Source: Cardiocondyla obscurior
Taxonomy: Eukaryota > Arthropoda > Insecta > Hymenoptera > Formicidae
Length of the DNA stretch: 64,000 bases
Direction: 5' to 3'
NCBI RefSeq assembly: GCF_019399895.1
Contig: NC_091866.1
Location: 2,773,501 to 2,837,500 of the forward strand
Each line of letters begins with the position of its first letter. Positions within the stretch are counted from its first letter, which is position 1. Positions 11,401-24,800 of the stretch are shown one piece after another. The translations under genes and the position numbers were made by a program. The notes beneath the pieces were generated by a model. That model saw nothing but the letters and a program-made list of their open reading frames with translations, searched no databases and was not told the origin of the DNA.

Positions 11401-12705
11401 ACGGCTGCCGCTACCTTTGGTAGCGGATAAAGTCAGCTAACTGAACTTACCCGTGTTTCCATATATTCCGACCCTACCCCCGACCTTCTCTCCTTTCCTT
11501 GGCTCGTTCTCTCCGCCGGGATTATTAAATGGGTCTTTGGCAAGATCGGCCGAGTCGAACCGCCAATTTCGACCGGAACCACTTGCATCGTACCCTTTCC
11601 TCGTGAGTGGTTTCTATTCGACTTTGTCGGATCAGCCGTCTTCGCGAAGAGAGGCATCTGCGATTTATCTGTGTACGACGTGTGCACGCGCGCACGCACG
11701 CGATCGAGGGTGACACGGCTACGTAAAATATTATAGGACTACATTCTGCACGCAAATCGCGATTTCATATGTTTTATTTTTATATAATTTTTTTTAAATA
11801 TAATTTTAAATAAATTTTATTTCAATAAAATATTAATGTAACGCACGATTAATAAAATATATCGTAAAAAATTTGAAAAATTGCAGTCTTGATAAAAAAA
11901 ATTTCTTTTTTTAATCAAGGAAAAATATTTTAAACTCGTAAAAATATCATTGTCATTAACAGAATTTTTTTTTTTTTTTTTACAAAAAAACCGAGCGGGC
12001 GTTTTTACATATTTATAAAGCGCGTAAAAAGTGTTACAATTTCGCTGGAAATGAAGGTAACAAATAATTCGAGCTCTCCCGATGGAGGGAAATAATTGAA
12101 ACTAAAAATTACTGTGTCCCAGGTTCCACTTTTCACAGGCTGCGGGACCACTCGCAGCTGCGGGGTTATGTACGAATCTCAGAAAACAACGTGCATGCGC
12201 GCGGAATCTGAAAAGATACGTTTTTACATATGTATGCGTCCGGTATTCACCCCGCTTGTATGTTCAACCCTCGTTTTTACTTTTATTTTCTGCCGCTATC
12301 TGAAATAGACGCGTGGAGTGCCTTCGCGTTAAAAAGCTTTGTTCTCCGCAAACGGGCAATTTCTAGACCAGGCTACTTTCGGTCGGGAAAACGAAACGAA
12401 TGTCGCGGAGCCATGTATCTACAACGTCGCGCGAAACAGCAAGACGTGTTTCGCGCTCGGTGAAAAGGTTTAAACGGTCGAACGGTTTAATTGCCCTGTA
12501 TGCATTCGCGCGATTGCCGGGAAAATCTTCGCTGAAACGTCGCAAGGGAAATGCGGAGCCTCGTGTACTCGCTATGTCGCATTCAGCGTACTCTAGATCG
12601 TAAGATGCAAGTCAGGTGACTTTTCATTATGTCATTTTGTTCCGCCCTCGCTCTCGTTTTTGGGACAACTTTGTCCTTTCTCTCAGCCCGGGTTTTCACC
12701 TATCT

Positions 12706-12726
12706 TTCTCTCTCTCTCTCTCTCTA
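12706..12726 (+). repeat. (CT)n microsatellite
   Basis: CT dinucleotides within a longer pyrimidine-rich tract (about 12690-12760). Confidence 0.85.
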
Positions 12727-15700
12727 TCTTTCTCTGTTTCTCTCTGCTTCTCTCCTCGAAGAAGTCTCTCGCAGTGTCGTTTCGCTCCGCACGGTCATTC
12801 GTTTCGCTCCGGGTTACCAAACGAACCTTGCTGGTTTCATTGTCGTTTTTTACGTACGAGATCGAGCGCACGGGGATACGCTTCCCCCTCCCCCTCCCCC
12901 CTCTTCTTCTGTTCTTTGTATAAAGAAGATTAAATTAGTCCTGTTGCATGCGCGACGCTGCACAGTTCTGAATAGACGTTCACGGAATAAATAAACCCAT
13001 GCCGTACTATTTTTTTTTATCTAATTTTACATTTAAAATAATAAAGTGACGGATGAAGAGCGAATACCTATTTTCACGACCACGAAGTAAAGCGGGGGCA
13101 ATCGTCCTCCTTTAAGAAAAAAAAAAAAAATCTATTCCGATTAAAGGACCGCCGCGGATAGAAGAGAGCTGCGGGAAATTCGCGGCTTTTCGTGCACACT
13201 CGAAAGAAATTTAATTACGCACTGCCTTTGTAGAGAATTCATGAGTCTGGGGTGCCGAACATCAATTTCGAAACAAAAAGTGATTTCGCAAATTGTCGAA
13301 CTTCCGCCCCGAAACTATCCGAGACGGCACTTCCCCGCGACGCGATGCAATAAACCCGAAGAGTTCCCCGACCCCGGTTAACTCTGGCCAGTAATGACAG
13401 TCAACGCTCCGCCGAGTCTGTAAGGGAACTTTTGAATAGACAATACGGGTGGCTCGCGATCGAGCTCGGCTGTCGCGGCGCGGAACGATTTCGAAAGAAA
13501 GAACGCCGGCCGAGTCGAGATTTCAGTTCGCCGCGTAGCATTCGAGATACGAACCTCTTCTGAGCCCGACGTCCTCCGAGCGCCCCGAGCGGATTCCAGG
13601 TCGCGCCGCGCCTCGTTTACAATTCATGAAACTTTCATTATATCATCAATAATTATTATCGCCGCCGTCCGGAGCTATGCGTCATTCTCGCGGATCCCCT
13701 CGCCGCTTTTCCGAGGCGAAGTTTCAACCGAGTGCAAAAGTGTCGGGCGCGCTCGAAGCAACTTGTTACTTACGTAGCCGGCACTCGTGGCGGAGACAAA
13801 GTATCGGAATTTGCAAGGCGATTGCACGCGGCCATTTATAAGGCAGGATGTCATCCGTGGAACAGACGGCAGCGCGTTATCGCGTATCTCTCCCGACCGT
13901 TTCTGTAATCTTCAGCTTTCCGTTTCGCGATTGCCGCATGCTTTTCCCTCTCGGAAAATCCCCGCGAATTATCGCGTTCACATGCTGCTCGCTCGTTTCA
14001 GCAGCGCTTAATAAAATGTTGCTTTTTTAATAATTCAACCGCGGTGACTCGCGACGCGTATAACGCGAATTCAAGCATAGGCAACAGAGATCTATAGCGA
14101 CGCTGATGATAAGTACTGTTAGAATTACTGTACTCAAGATAAATTGCATGCGCACTCACTGTTAATCATGGATTACTGTTTAAGCGGATATAGCTAAGTT
14201 CCTTAGGATACACATGATCCATTCCAGGATTTACTGCAGAATTGTTTGCTTACGCTATAACGTTGAATACATACAGTCCTTTGTGCAGAGTAATTTGTTA
14301 CTCATGGACATTTTATAATGCTCGTTAAAAGTTCATTATCACATACATTATTATCCGACATTTGCGTATTTTATTACGACCCTTTTGTACTTTTTAACAT
14401 TTTCCTTTAATCGCATTTTTTATTATTTTATTTCCTAAATTTTCGATAATTTGATTAAAAAAAAATTTTTTTCGTTTTTCGATTGTGTATTTTTCTCGCC
14501 GGTTTGTTAGTTTTCACTACGAGAATGGCGTTAGTTAAGTTAAACTGTACACTAGTATCACCGCGGACGCAATAAACCGACCGAGGCACATTCAGCCGCT
14601 AGACACAAATATACACCGAGTGATCCTGCGGATTTTCGCCTTTTGCGCCATAAAGCCGTTTAAATTTATAGGCATTACCGCGTTTTAACCCGCGCCGTAT
14701 AGCTGTATATGAGCGGCAAGGGGTTAAGGCGTTACAATGGGGGCTGCTATTAAACTCCCAGTCACGGTTTCGACCGAAATGTCGGCCGGCTGATGTTAAA
14801 CGCGGCCAGAATAAAATTCCTCCGTCCGTTTCCTATCCATTTCCCTCGTTTCTTTTTCCGCGCTTTTCCAACGCGGTTTCCACTGGGAGGACCGCCGCCA
14901 GTTCCTTTGGACTAATCGGCTCGAGCACCGGATAAATTTGTAGCCACATCGCTTTCTACAATCATTTACTTACTTCCCACCCGAAGCTTTAGCAGCGAAA
15001 ATAAATGGAGAGTAAAAACCAACGCGCGACGTATCGGTTTTTAAACAGCATAATTAGTTTCAGTATGTAGATTATTTAAATTGGCAGTCCGCCGCTGACG
15101 TTCACGTCTCATCTAATGTGTACCGAATCGAACGCGTCGCGCGGTAACGTGGAAAGTTCATTTTCGAATAAGGCAAGGAGGGAAAAAAGCGAGATGGATT
15201 ATTCACGAATTTGTTTTCTCGTATTTACACGTGAAAAGCCAATTATCCTTTCGGACGGCGTTTTTTTTCTTTTCCCTCCTTTGATAACAAATTAAGCGCG
15301 GAAGTGTTGCGCGAGACTTTGAAACTTGAAAATAATGAGAAGGGAAATAAAGCGGCCGCGCTCGTGTGGATTCTTGTCGGGTTTTCGTACTGAATGGACG
15401 TTTCTTAACTAGGCCACGTGATTTTTCAGTTTCCATTGTTTTTCTCTCATCCTGCTCCCCTTCCTCATTGTTATCGAGCGCAGTTTGCAAGGAGCGACGT
15501 TAATTCCTTGCAACTGCTTGACGGCGGAAAAGTTAGTAGTTAGTTCAGTTTTGGTTTAGCAACTTGCGAGGGGGAAAAAAAAAAGAGAAGGGTGCGCTTT
15601 CTCTCGGCACCTGCTGCTCCGCGGAAATAAAAGAGCCGCGCAACGGGAAAAGAAACCCGACACGCTATTTGTTGTCGAGTAACTATCGAATTCAAATAGC

Positions 15701-18700
15701 ACCAACAAACTTCGTTTACCACATTTTCTCATCTATTAATCTTTCAGAAAACGAGAGAACGTTCGCCCTTTGTTTTTTTTTCTTTTTTTTCTTACGATTT
15801 TTACATTCTACGCGTTAAGAAAGTGCCATTAATATTTTTGTTCGACATTTAATTGCGCGATTTTATTATTAATGCAAATATTGAAGAAATGTAACTTTAC
15901 AATTAATAATCTCTCTTTGCTAATTTTACTTGTCACTAAAAGTATCTGGTATTTGTTATTTGTGTCGAGGGACCTTTCGCTAAGTACTTTAACAATTAAA
16001 CTGTAAAGTGAAATACGGCACGATAAAAGGATTTGTTGCGAGGGAGTCTACACGAAAACGGCTATTACTTAACCGGGCGTGTTACGAGCTATAAATTAAT
16101 CATAATTCAGTATTCATAACTAGGTTTCATGTTTGTAACAAAATATTACTTAAAGGCCATTAAGGGGAAAGAAAATAATTTTAGAAGCACACTTTTCGCA
16201 GCTTTTTGCTCTAAGTAAAAGTATAGTTATGAAAGTCTTATCTCTTTCTTTATTTTTGACTCATTACGCTATTGGTCGAACACAGGATTTTATTACAGAT
16301 TAATGAGTGCACGTACATATCCGCGATGTTAAAAGTCCGAAGATTGAACGAAAAATTAAAACTCGATGATCACGTTCCACCCATTAATTCCGTGAAAAAT
16401 TAGTATAACGACTCGACGCGGATTATAACTTGCAGTTTCTTAAAATTAATTAACGCAGGGTTTTTTTTTTTCTTTTTTAAATATTGTCCGACACGCACGT
16501 TCCATTGTTTTCACTCAAACGCCCGGGGGTCCCTTAACAAAGGCAATTGATGAAACCTGCAGCGATCTGTCGTGCATGGGGCGACGAAAAGGTGTATTTT
16601 TTTTTCCTTCAACATCGCGATAGACCGCGACAAGAGTGCCGGCAGAGGCGGAACGCGGCGAGGAGGGCAAGGGGAATCACGCGTTCCTCGTTTTTATGTA
16701 TGCGGGTAGGCGGTTGTACATTGCTCTCGAGGCACGCGAAGGCGCGATAAGCATTTCGTTCGATAAAAAACAAACATTGCGGGGGTGCCGCGCAGGACCT
16801 GACTCCGTCAGCGAAACGTGTCCTTGCGAGATTCGCCGGCGGTGTCCGCGATTCCGGCGAAATTCGAAGAAGACAACGACATTTCGACGGAATCCGATCA
16901 CCTCGGACCGGGTCGCTGATTCCTTTAAGTAAGATATTCGCATTGTCCGAGGATATTGCGCCCGACAGGCGCGCGGCGACCTCCACGGGGTCGGCTGTCT
17001 CTCTGGATTTAACTTTTCGTCCGCTGACAAACTGAAACGAAACACGACGACTTGATATTTTACAGGCGCGACACGCCGTGGGATGCGCCGCTGTCAGCCG
17101 GCGTTTATTACCGATGCGCAACGCGAGGTGAAGTGATGGGGATCGTTTCCCTTTCTGCCGTAAGCACACGTGACGTTTTACCTATACGCCGACGCTTCCG
17201 CGCTAAAAAAAATAGTAATGGAATAACGGACGTGTGACGAAAAAATTATACAGCTGGGTGAACAGAAAACATTTTCGAGAGTCTCCGACGTCTCGATGTA
17301 TTCCTTTCCCCGCGTCAAGAATAATTCATGTTCTTTTTCGCATTTTTAATTTTTCCCCTAACGTACCTTACAGGATAAAGTTCATTCTCACAATGTTTCT
17401 CTGCAGGAGGAACTTCGTAACAATTTCAGATAAAATCAATAATCACGAAAATAAGTGGAATTAAGTGGGAAATCGTATTAAGCGGCGCTTTTTTTACAGA
17501 TTATCCGAGCGAAGTATTTAATGGATTCAAATCCTGCTTTTATTTTATCACTAAAGACAGGGAGGAAGTGTTTGTATCGAGGTTTAAAATGTTTATTGAG
17601 GAACAATCGATCTCATTACGACGTAATCTTCGGCCAGATCATAAACGTATTAAGCTGAACGGTGCTTCTCCTCCGCGGGAGAGAAGTATTCGCGGAAGAA
17701 AACGCGGGGCCGCTCGTCCTGTATTCGGAAATCATGAGAACCAGGCTTATCAGTTTTAAGCGGGCGATAATTGAATATCGGTTTTCGATATCTCATTATT
17801 TCGCTACTTAAATAACCGCCGGGTCTTCGGGATGTTCCTTTTTGTTCTCGCGCTTTCGGGTTTTAAGGGATACACGCGGACGAACGTAACCGAATGTCAA
17901 TTATGCTGTTAGTCGAATATTCGGATTTTATCAACAAATTCGCCGGCTCGGCGCGCGGCGTTTGCATGCCTCGGTAATAACGGCCTTAGTTAACAACCTT
18001 TATAAGTGCCAGCTCGCCCGCTGAAACCGCTCTAATCGTATAATACACGCTTACCGCGCGCATTATGTAGTGATATTCATTGTGATAAAAAGTAACGCGG
18101 CTCGTATATTTGCAGTTTCTATTAAACTCACGATACAGTGAGCTAAGTATACAGCCGAAGAAGTAGAGTTTGTTCTAGAAATTGTTGCGCGAGTTATGAT
18201 CCGTACGACTCACACGATACGATGTTAAATAATGGAGAGGAAAGCCGCGTGTGTACATGCGCTTGTGCGTATTTGCGTATGGAATCGACAATATTAGCCA
18301 ACGATAAAGCTGTGATTATTAGCGATATTTTTTTTATTTTTTTTATAGGAGTCGTTTAACTCGAGCTTGATCTGCCTTCGATAATGAAGTGTTTTAAATT
18401 CATTACTTGTTGTTGCACGTACAAATCTCCGACGCGGTATCCTTACGTCGAGCTTGAAAGCTTTTACTCGGGATTTTACGTTATTGTTCTTACAATAAAT
18501 AAGTGAATCTTAATCCCACAGGAAATTAGTGACGAGCATTGGCCGGGAAGAAATGGAAAACTCGATATCAGTTGCAAGTCGAATAATGCACGTCAGGAAA
18601 TTTGGTTAAGAGCATGTGTAGGATATTCAAAGAACATTGTGTATCGCGTGCATATTGTACGTTCTTCTTTGTCGTATATTTGAGAAATAATAATGGAAGA

Positions 18701-20415
18701 TATTCTACTTCCGCCGAATTTTTATTGACAACGAGAAGTTAAATTCGTAAAAAATCTAGCAAACAAAGCTTAGGAAAAAAAATAAAAATAAAATAAAATA
18801 AATAATTATACCACATGTATCGTATCGCGCACGCATCAGGTAACTCCACCAACTTATAAAGATATATCGTATTCAAAGAGCGTTCGGATCGTACACGTGT
18901 CGCAAGTACGGCGAGTCCATCACGGTTATTATTGCGCGGATTCCTAAAACAAACGATCGCGGAAGACGCTGGGGAAAAATATTCGCGAAGGATAACGGAG
19001 GACAGACGTCGTTATCCCGTCTCCCTGACGGGAACGTCACGACTTTTCCCTCCGCACGTACGCCGGCGGCAGACGGACGGAGCGATTACGCGAATTTCGA
19101 ATGCGAACCAGAAGCGCATCCCAGAACAGACTCCAATCAGACCGACGCGAATCGCTCTGGCGCTCCTTTTCTTTCAATTTTAGCATACGCCCGTCTCGTC
19201 GAGGCATGGAGAACCGGCGTGAGCCCGAGCTCTTTCGCGTCTGGCCGCCTGCCAGGCTCTCTACCTCCGTGTTTCACCGCGGAGACGTTTCATTCGACGT
19301 GCCTGTCGTGCGCGCCCGTGTTTGCGTGACCATCCTCTGTTGTACTTTCCCGTCGACGTTACCCCCGCGAATTCGTGCTACGGCCGCGTTTCGAATATTG
19401 TGGCATTCAATCTAGAGTGGGTTCTTTCTCTTATTCATCCACGCCCGGTGTACGTACACGTAGATCCGCGAAGGTGGTCAAGTGCAGCCCGTATTTGGAT
19501 GAACGTTAGAGCGGCCGGACTCGCGCGGACAGGATGGCACGTAATTAATGTACATGCTACAACGTCAGGAAAGTGCATCTGGGTAAATAATGGGGAATAA
19601 TATCAGCGTTTACGCTTGCTCCGCGGAAAAGATAGACGCTGGTAGTGATATATTAGACGCATTGTTAGAGTCCATCCTGTCTATTCAATTTGCCCGGTGG
19701 AGGTATATTATTACCTAGAAATATGTATACGCGAGATAATTGAATCCAGCACTCTAGAAGATGAAAACGTGGTGTTCGGCATTTATTTTTAAGACGGAAT
19801 CCGTAAAGCGTGAATATTTGATTAATTTCAGTTTAACGTCATTAATTTTTTCAAGTCATATCTACGTTACTTTTTTTTTTTTTTTTTCTCTTTTCTTTTC
19901 TTTTTAATCTCTTTGCAGCTTGTGAATAATTATAATGAATAGTATAAATAAAAAAACGTTTATTCATTATTTTTAAAAGCATTGATTTTACGGCGGGGTT
20001 TAAAGTTAGCAACATTTTATTTGCGAACAACATTTATCGACAAGATATTATTAAGATTGAATAACTGAAATAGGAGAATGAAATAGCTGGCTTTACAATT
20101 TTTTTAAATATACGTGCAAAAATTTTATTTATTTTTAATGAGATTAAATAAAGCCTGCTTTTTTGCAGTAAAATGTAAATAAATTAAAAATAAAAAGCGA
20201 ATATTTATAGAGTTCTATACGTTGGAAATTTCAATATCGGATTAGAAACTTCCTGTCTAACTTCTTATCGGTGATCTTTTTTCATAACACTAAATCCAGA
20301 CTCGGATAACTTTAAATATATTTATCAAACGTAATACAAAAATAATATGAAATTATTTTTACATTTTTAATAGAAAAGTTAATATCGTGTCACTTTAATT
20401 CTCTCTCTTTTTCTC

Positions 20416-20419
<4 letters not shown>

Positions 20420-20445
<26 letters not shown>
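20420..20445 (+). repeat. Poly-T run
   Basis: 26 consecutive T preceded by a CT-rich tract. Confidence 0.9.
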
Positions 20446-20446
<1 letters not shown>

Positions 20447-21345
20447 TGTGTCATTTTATGTGTAATATTTCAAATAAATATAAAGCGTAATTTATCAAGC
20501 ACGAGATAAACAAGGAGTACGTATTTAATGATTGTGGTATTAGCTTAAGACCTCAGAGAATGTAAAGCAATTGTAGTTTAATTAAAATTCTTTATCTTAT
20601 GATTATATAGTCTAATGAATGAATACCGCGAAGCAGAATAATCCGGAATAACCTGCATTTACATCCAGATCTAACATAAATAAGGATAAATTGTTGGCGC
20701 AAAATGACGTAAGTTAGCTGTTATAAAATTTCTAAAATTACAACGGAGCTGCATTTCTCGGCTCGCGGAATTATCGGACGGCGGATTGCGCGGGATAAAG
20801 CGAAACGTCTCGAAAGCGATGTAGTCAACGACTTCTTAAATCCACGATCAAACCCTGTTAATCTTTAAAGCCTCGTTATTATTCAAGATGTTAATTAATG
20901 GACGATTATTTTCCGTAATTCAATACCGCGGTCTCCGATACGGTTGCATACGAAAAATCGATACGCGCATAATTTACACGGTTAACTTAGTACACAATGG
21001 AGTTCTCCGCGCGAGTGTTTGAGCTTTGTAACAGTTTCGCATTCTGGTCAGTTAGAAACTCGGCTAGATGTTCGAATTAGCCGGTTGATTTTTCCTAACC
21101 GAGCTTCGCCCGGCAATCTTCGATTAACAATATCGTTAATTATTATTATTATTATTTAGCAAACACTTGTTTATTACCTCTCTTTGTTAATTAACAATAC
21201 TATTTATTAGTAACACTACGATGCGTAATAATAATCACGGTGGTGTACGCACGTAGCTTCCGATTAATATCGATATATGATAGATAATATAAATGCTAAT
21301 AAATGCAAATTATAAATACGATTACATATATAGTTGGTAACGATA

Positions 21346-21840
21346 TTAATCGCGCACGTAATTTAGGCCGCGACGCGATCGTCTAAATACATTGGCGGGT
21401 ATTTTCTCGGCCGGGGGAGGGCTCGACAATTTTTTAGCGTACGTTATATTTCGCGATGGGATCCATTCACGAGTGAATAGAATTCCACTCGTGCCTCCTT
21501 GCCGCTCGATCGACGCTCGAAGTCGAGGGTCGGAGTTGCCGTTGATCGGCGATGTCGGGCACAGATCGCCGAGAATCGCGTTATCGATCCGAGGATATTG
21601 GGGGTCGTTACCAGTCAGCCTTCGGAGACTGGCAAAGCATAAATTTTGCCTCCGGCTGACCCCAAAGGAGGCAGAATATGGATCACGCCACCGATCATGC
21701 TCCGGAAGCAGGTAGATGGATTTTGCCAATGGGCAACGACGGCGAAAGACATGTCCCGTGGCCGCTCTCAACTTCTCTAGTCCGGCAAGCGGATTTTGCC
21801 TGCCGTTAGCACCCGCAAGTTGCGGTAGTAGTTGCTGATC
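21346..21840. other. GC-rich island with local hairpins, unrecognised
   Basis: Open on both strands (minus 21346-21771, plus 21392-21715) with no recognisable protein. Local inverted repeats include CCAGTC...GACTGG around 21611-21630 (loop AGCCTTCGGA region) and GCCTCC...GGAGGC around 21648-21673. It stands out from AT-rich flanks. Confidence 0.25.
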
Positions 21841-24800
21841 GACTCCTGGAGAGGCAATAGTCGACTCGTAGATGCAAAAGCGGTCAAGAAGCGGTGGAGA
21901 ACGAAATTGTCGGCCAATTTCCGAAGTCGGTTTGGTAAATTTAATGATGAACTATTTGGAGCGCATTGTTACGGGATTAAGTTACACGCGTATTTCTATG
22001 ACGTATTTAAATATTATAAATTATTCGCCCTTTTACGAGTAACGTAGAATTTATTCGAGTAAAGTTCGGTCGTGTTTATCGTCGTTATCGAATATATTAA
22101 AAAGCATTCAGCCTGTATCTTTTATCTTCCGGTTTCGATCTTTAGTTTGTGTTTCGAATATATCGATATCGAAACTTTAAAGTTATCGCGCGCGAGCGCT
22201 ATGATAATTCCAGTGGAAACGCGGATAATTTTAACTCGAAACGCGTATCTACCATTTGGCACGAGCGCCTCGCAATTTATCGCGAATTTTATCCATTAAA
22301 CGTGTTAACAAGCGCGAATTTTTATTGGGAGTGCCGATTAAAGTGACAGACGACCGCCGAGACGTATCAATTATCGCGACGCTATTTCGTAATCTAAGCT
22401 ACATCGATTTGGAGCGTGTACAATTTCGGTCAGTGTCATGTCTAACTGTTCTGGCGCGAGCTATTTTTCAACGTTCCCTCGAACGGATCAATGCCATGCC
22501 TAATGGGTATATTTTTTCACCGTCGAACGTAACCGTAGCTAAATCTAGTACATAAAAACCAATCGCCTATGTATTTTCTGAATAACGATCGAAAAAAAAA
22601 AAACCCAAAGTACCGCTCAAGAAAAGATATCGTTTTCTAAATCTTTAAAACTTTCAAGATCCTCCGAAATCTTTTCGAGCTTGCTCGAGCGTGATTTAAC
22701 GCGTCTCGAGTCCGTCACTCCGCGAGAAAGCCCGCTACTGTCGCATAAATGGGCCCCGTGTAACACTTATGTAAGAATATACAGCATCGGAGAAAGTATC
22801 GGAGCTCCCGAGGCGGATCGGTGCGCCAAGTTTCTTCGCGCGCGTATACGCGATATTTGCAAGCGCGAGCGGGTACGCCGACGGAGCGTTACTCGGCGAT
22901 CCGAAACATTAAACTTGCCTTAACAAATAAAAGAGCCCGGGCAACTTTTAAATCCCTTTAAAACGATCCAACTTTGGGATTCCGGCCGGGGTCGGACGCG
23001 CCAAGTGCTCTCCGGTATACGCGCGAGCGGCCGGAGCCACCGCAAGAGTCGGCAGAAAATCGCTCCGTAGGGCCATTGCCTCGGGACTCTCCTCTTCATG
23101 GCCGACCTTCCGTCCCAGGAGAGAAAAGGCAGGAGACCCTCGCCCACATTACCGTCGTGCGCGCAAGTAGGCGACGCGTGGTGCGTGTATGCGTGGACAC
23201 ACGGTGAATAATAAATAGAGGAGCCGCGCGGTATAGGGAGCGCGCGCGATAAAGCTTCGCCACGCGTTATTACTATATTACACGTGAGGGGATTTCTCCC
23301 CGTATGCCGCGCGCGAGAGAAAATGAGAGAGAGAAAGAGAGAGACGGCGAGAGGTGGATGCACCACGTCCGTGTATACGCGCTCGTGTGAGAGCGTGGCG
23401 TCAATGTAGATCACGCGAGCTCGCGTGCGAGATCCACTCTCTCTCGCCGGCTCTCTCGGCCGGCCTGCGCCGCTCGCTTGTCCGTCCTTATCCGCCGGCC
23501 CTTATTTGTGGCCGTTTCCTCGCGACGCCCTGAGCACCCAGCACCGACGTGCGCCTATCTGCGAGGGGACCGAATCTGGATCGGGTTACGTTCAGCGGAA
23601 GACGCCGCGGAGACATTTATCTCGATTGCTCGGGTTTCCTTCGGGGAAAACTTTTTGCACGATATGCGTTACTATTACGGTAATTGCTGTCGGCTTATTG
23701 ACTCCGAGTTAATGTAAATATATGTAGGTATCTTGTAGTTTTCAAATCTAATTAAAATTACAACCTCCGGGTTAATTGCAAGGGAACATTACCGCGGCTA
23801 TTGATCGTTGTTAATATACACGTGTATACGTATATTCGAGTATTGTACAAATAGCACAATTTAATGATTATTCGTGACATTAAGTAAATTCTTCCTCCAA
23901 TCTTCCTTCCTTTCTCCCGCGCGCGCTCTCTTGGCTCCCACGCTATGTGTTACTCTTAATCTGGCAACCGTGGCATTTTAATTTCCACCTGACTCGGCCC
24001 CCACATATATTATTTTCATAATTCAGCCCGGCCTTCTCGCCGCAACGCGTCTACCGACGGGTTTCGTTCCCTCGGCCACTTCAAGCGGACCGAGTCACTC
24101 TGGCGCCGCAGATGAGTGGCTTTTGCCAAGGGGAGGGTTTATAGATTGCATGAGTTTTGCCTTCGAGTTGGAAGTCACGGATGTTTTGTCGTCGGTGACG
24201 TTTTTTTTTTCGACCGCGTCTTTGCTAAAGTTTTTTTTTTTTCCTCCCTAAAATTTGCTCCCCGAGAACTGCGAGTACGCAAAAGGGAGATAGTATGATA
24301 GTTCGCTAGGAAACGTTTCTCACGTAAGCTCCGTACGTATAATTTTTATTCGCAGATGCGCAGAGTGATTAAAGGCTTAATTGCATTTCTTAATTTAATG
24401 TAGATAATATGTTTAAAGAGATTATACATTTCTGCGAATTGTAGAAAACAGGTGCAATTTAAATCCGTAGGTGTATCTTTTATTTAGGTACTTTATCGCA
24501 AGGGTTTTATTGATAAGATAAACAGGCGATTAAAATGTACCTTTTTTTACATATATGTGAAACCTTTGCGGGTGTATGTCGAATGGTTTTAAGAATTTCA
24601 ATTTTATTCTCCTTGAACGTGAATAATATATTTTGCACATTTAGGCTCATTTGACGTCATTCATTATTGCTGATACTCTTTACCTCCCCCCCCCCTGAAA
24701 AAAAGGAGAAAAAAACGAGACGCCCTATTCATAAAATGTATATCATGATAATGCATTGTAATCTAATTTTTTTATGAAACTTTAATCCGGGTACTTACTG

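Larger units (their letters stand above)
11401..21345. other. Long noncoding stretch
   Basis: No gene recognised in about 10 kb. It alternates AT-rich segments (11750-12000, 14300-14480, 18770-18810, 19850-20450) with CpG-rich ones (12400-12900, 13300-13980, 16550-17170, 18930-19420). Contains the CT microsatellite at 12706-12726 and the T run at 20420-20445. Open frames in the CpG-rich parts come in overlapping sets on both strands and lack family motifs. Confidence 0.45.

Noticed and set aside
16609..17169. 186-codon minus-strand frame
   Set aside because: It starts with GTG, is overlapped by open frames on both strands, and has no recognisable domain. CpG-rich composition explains it.
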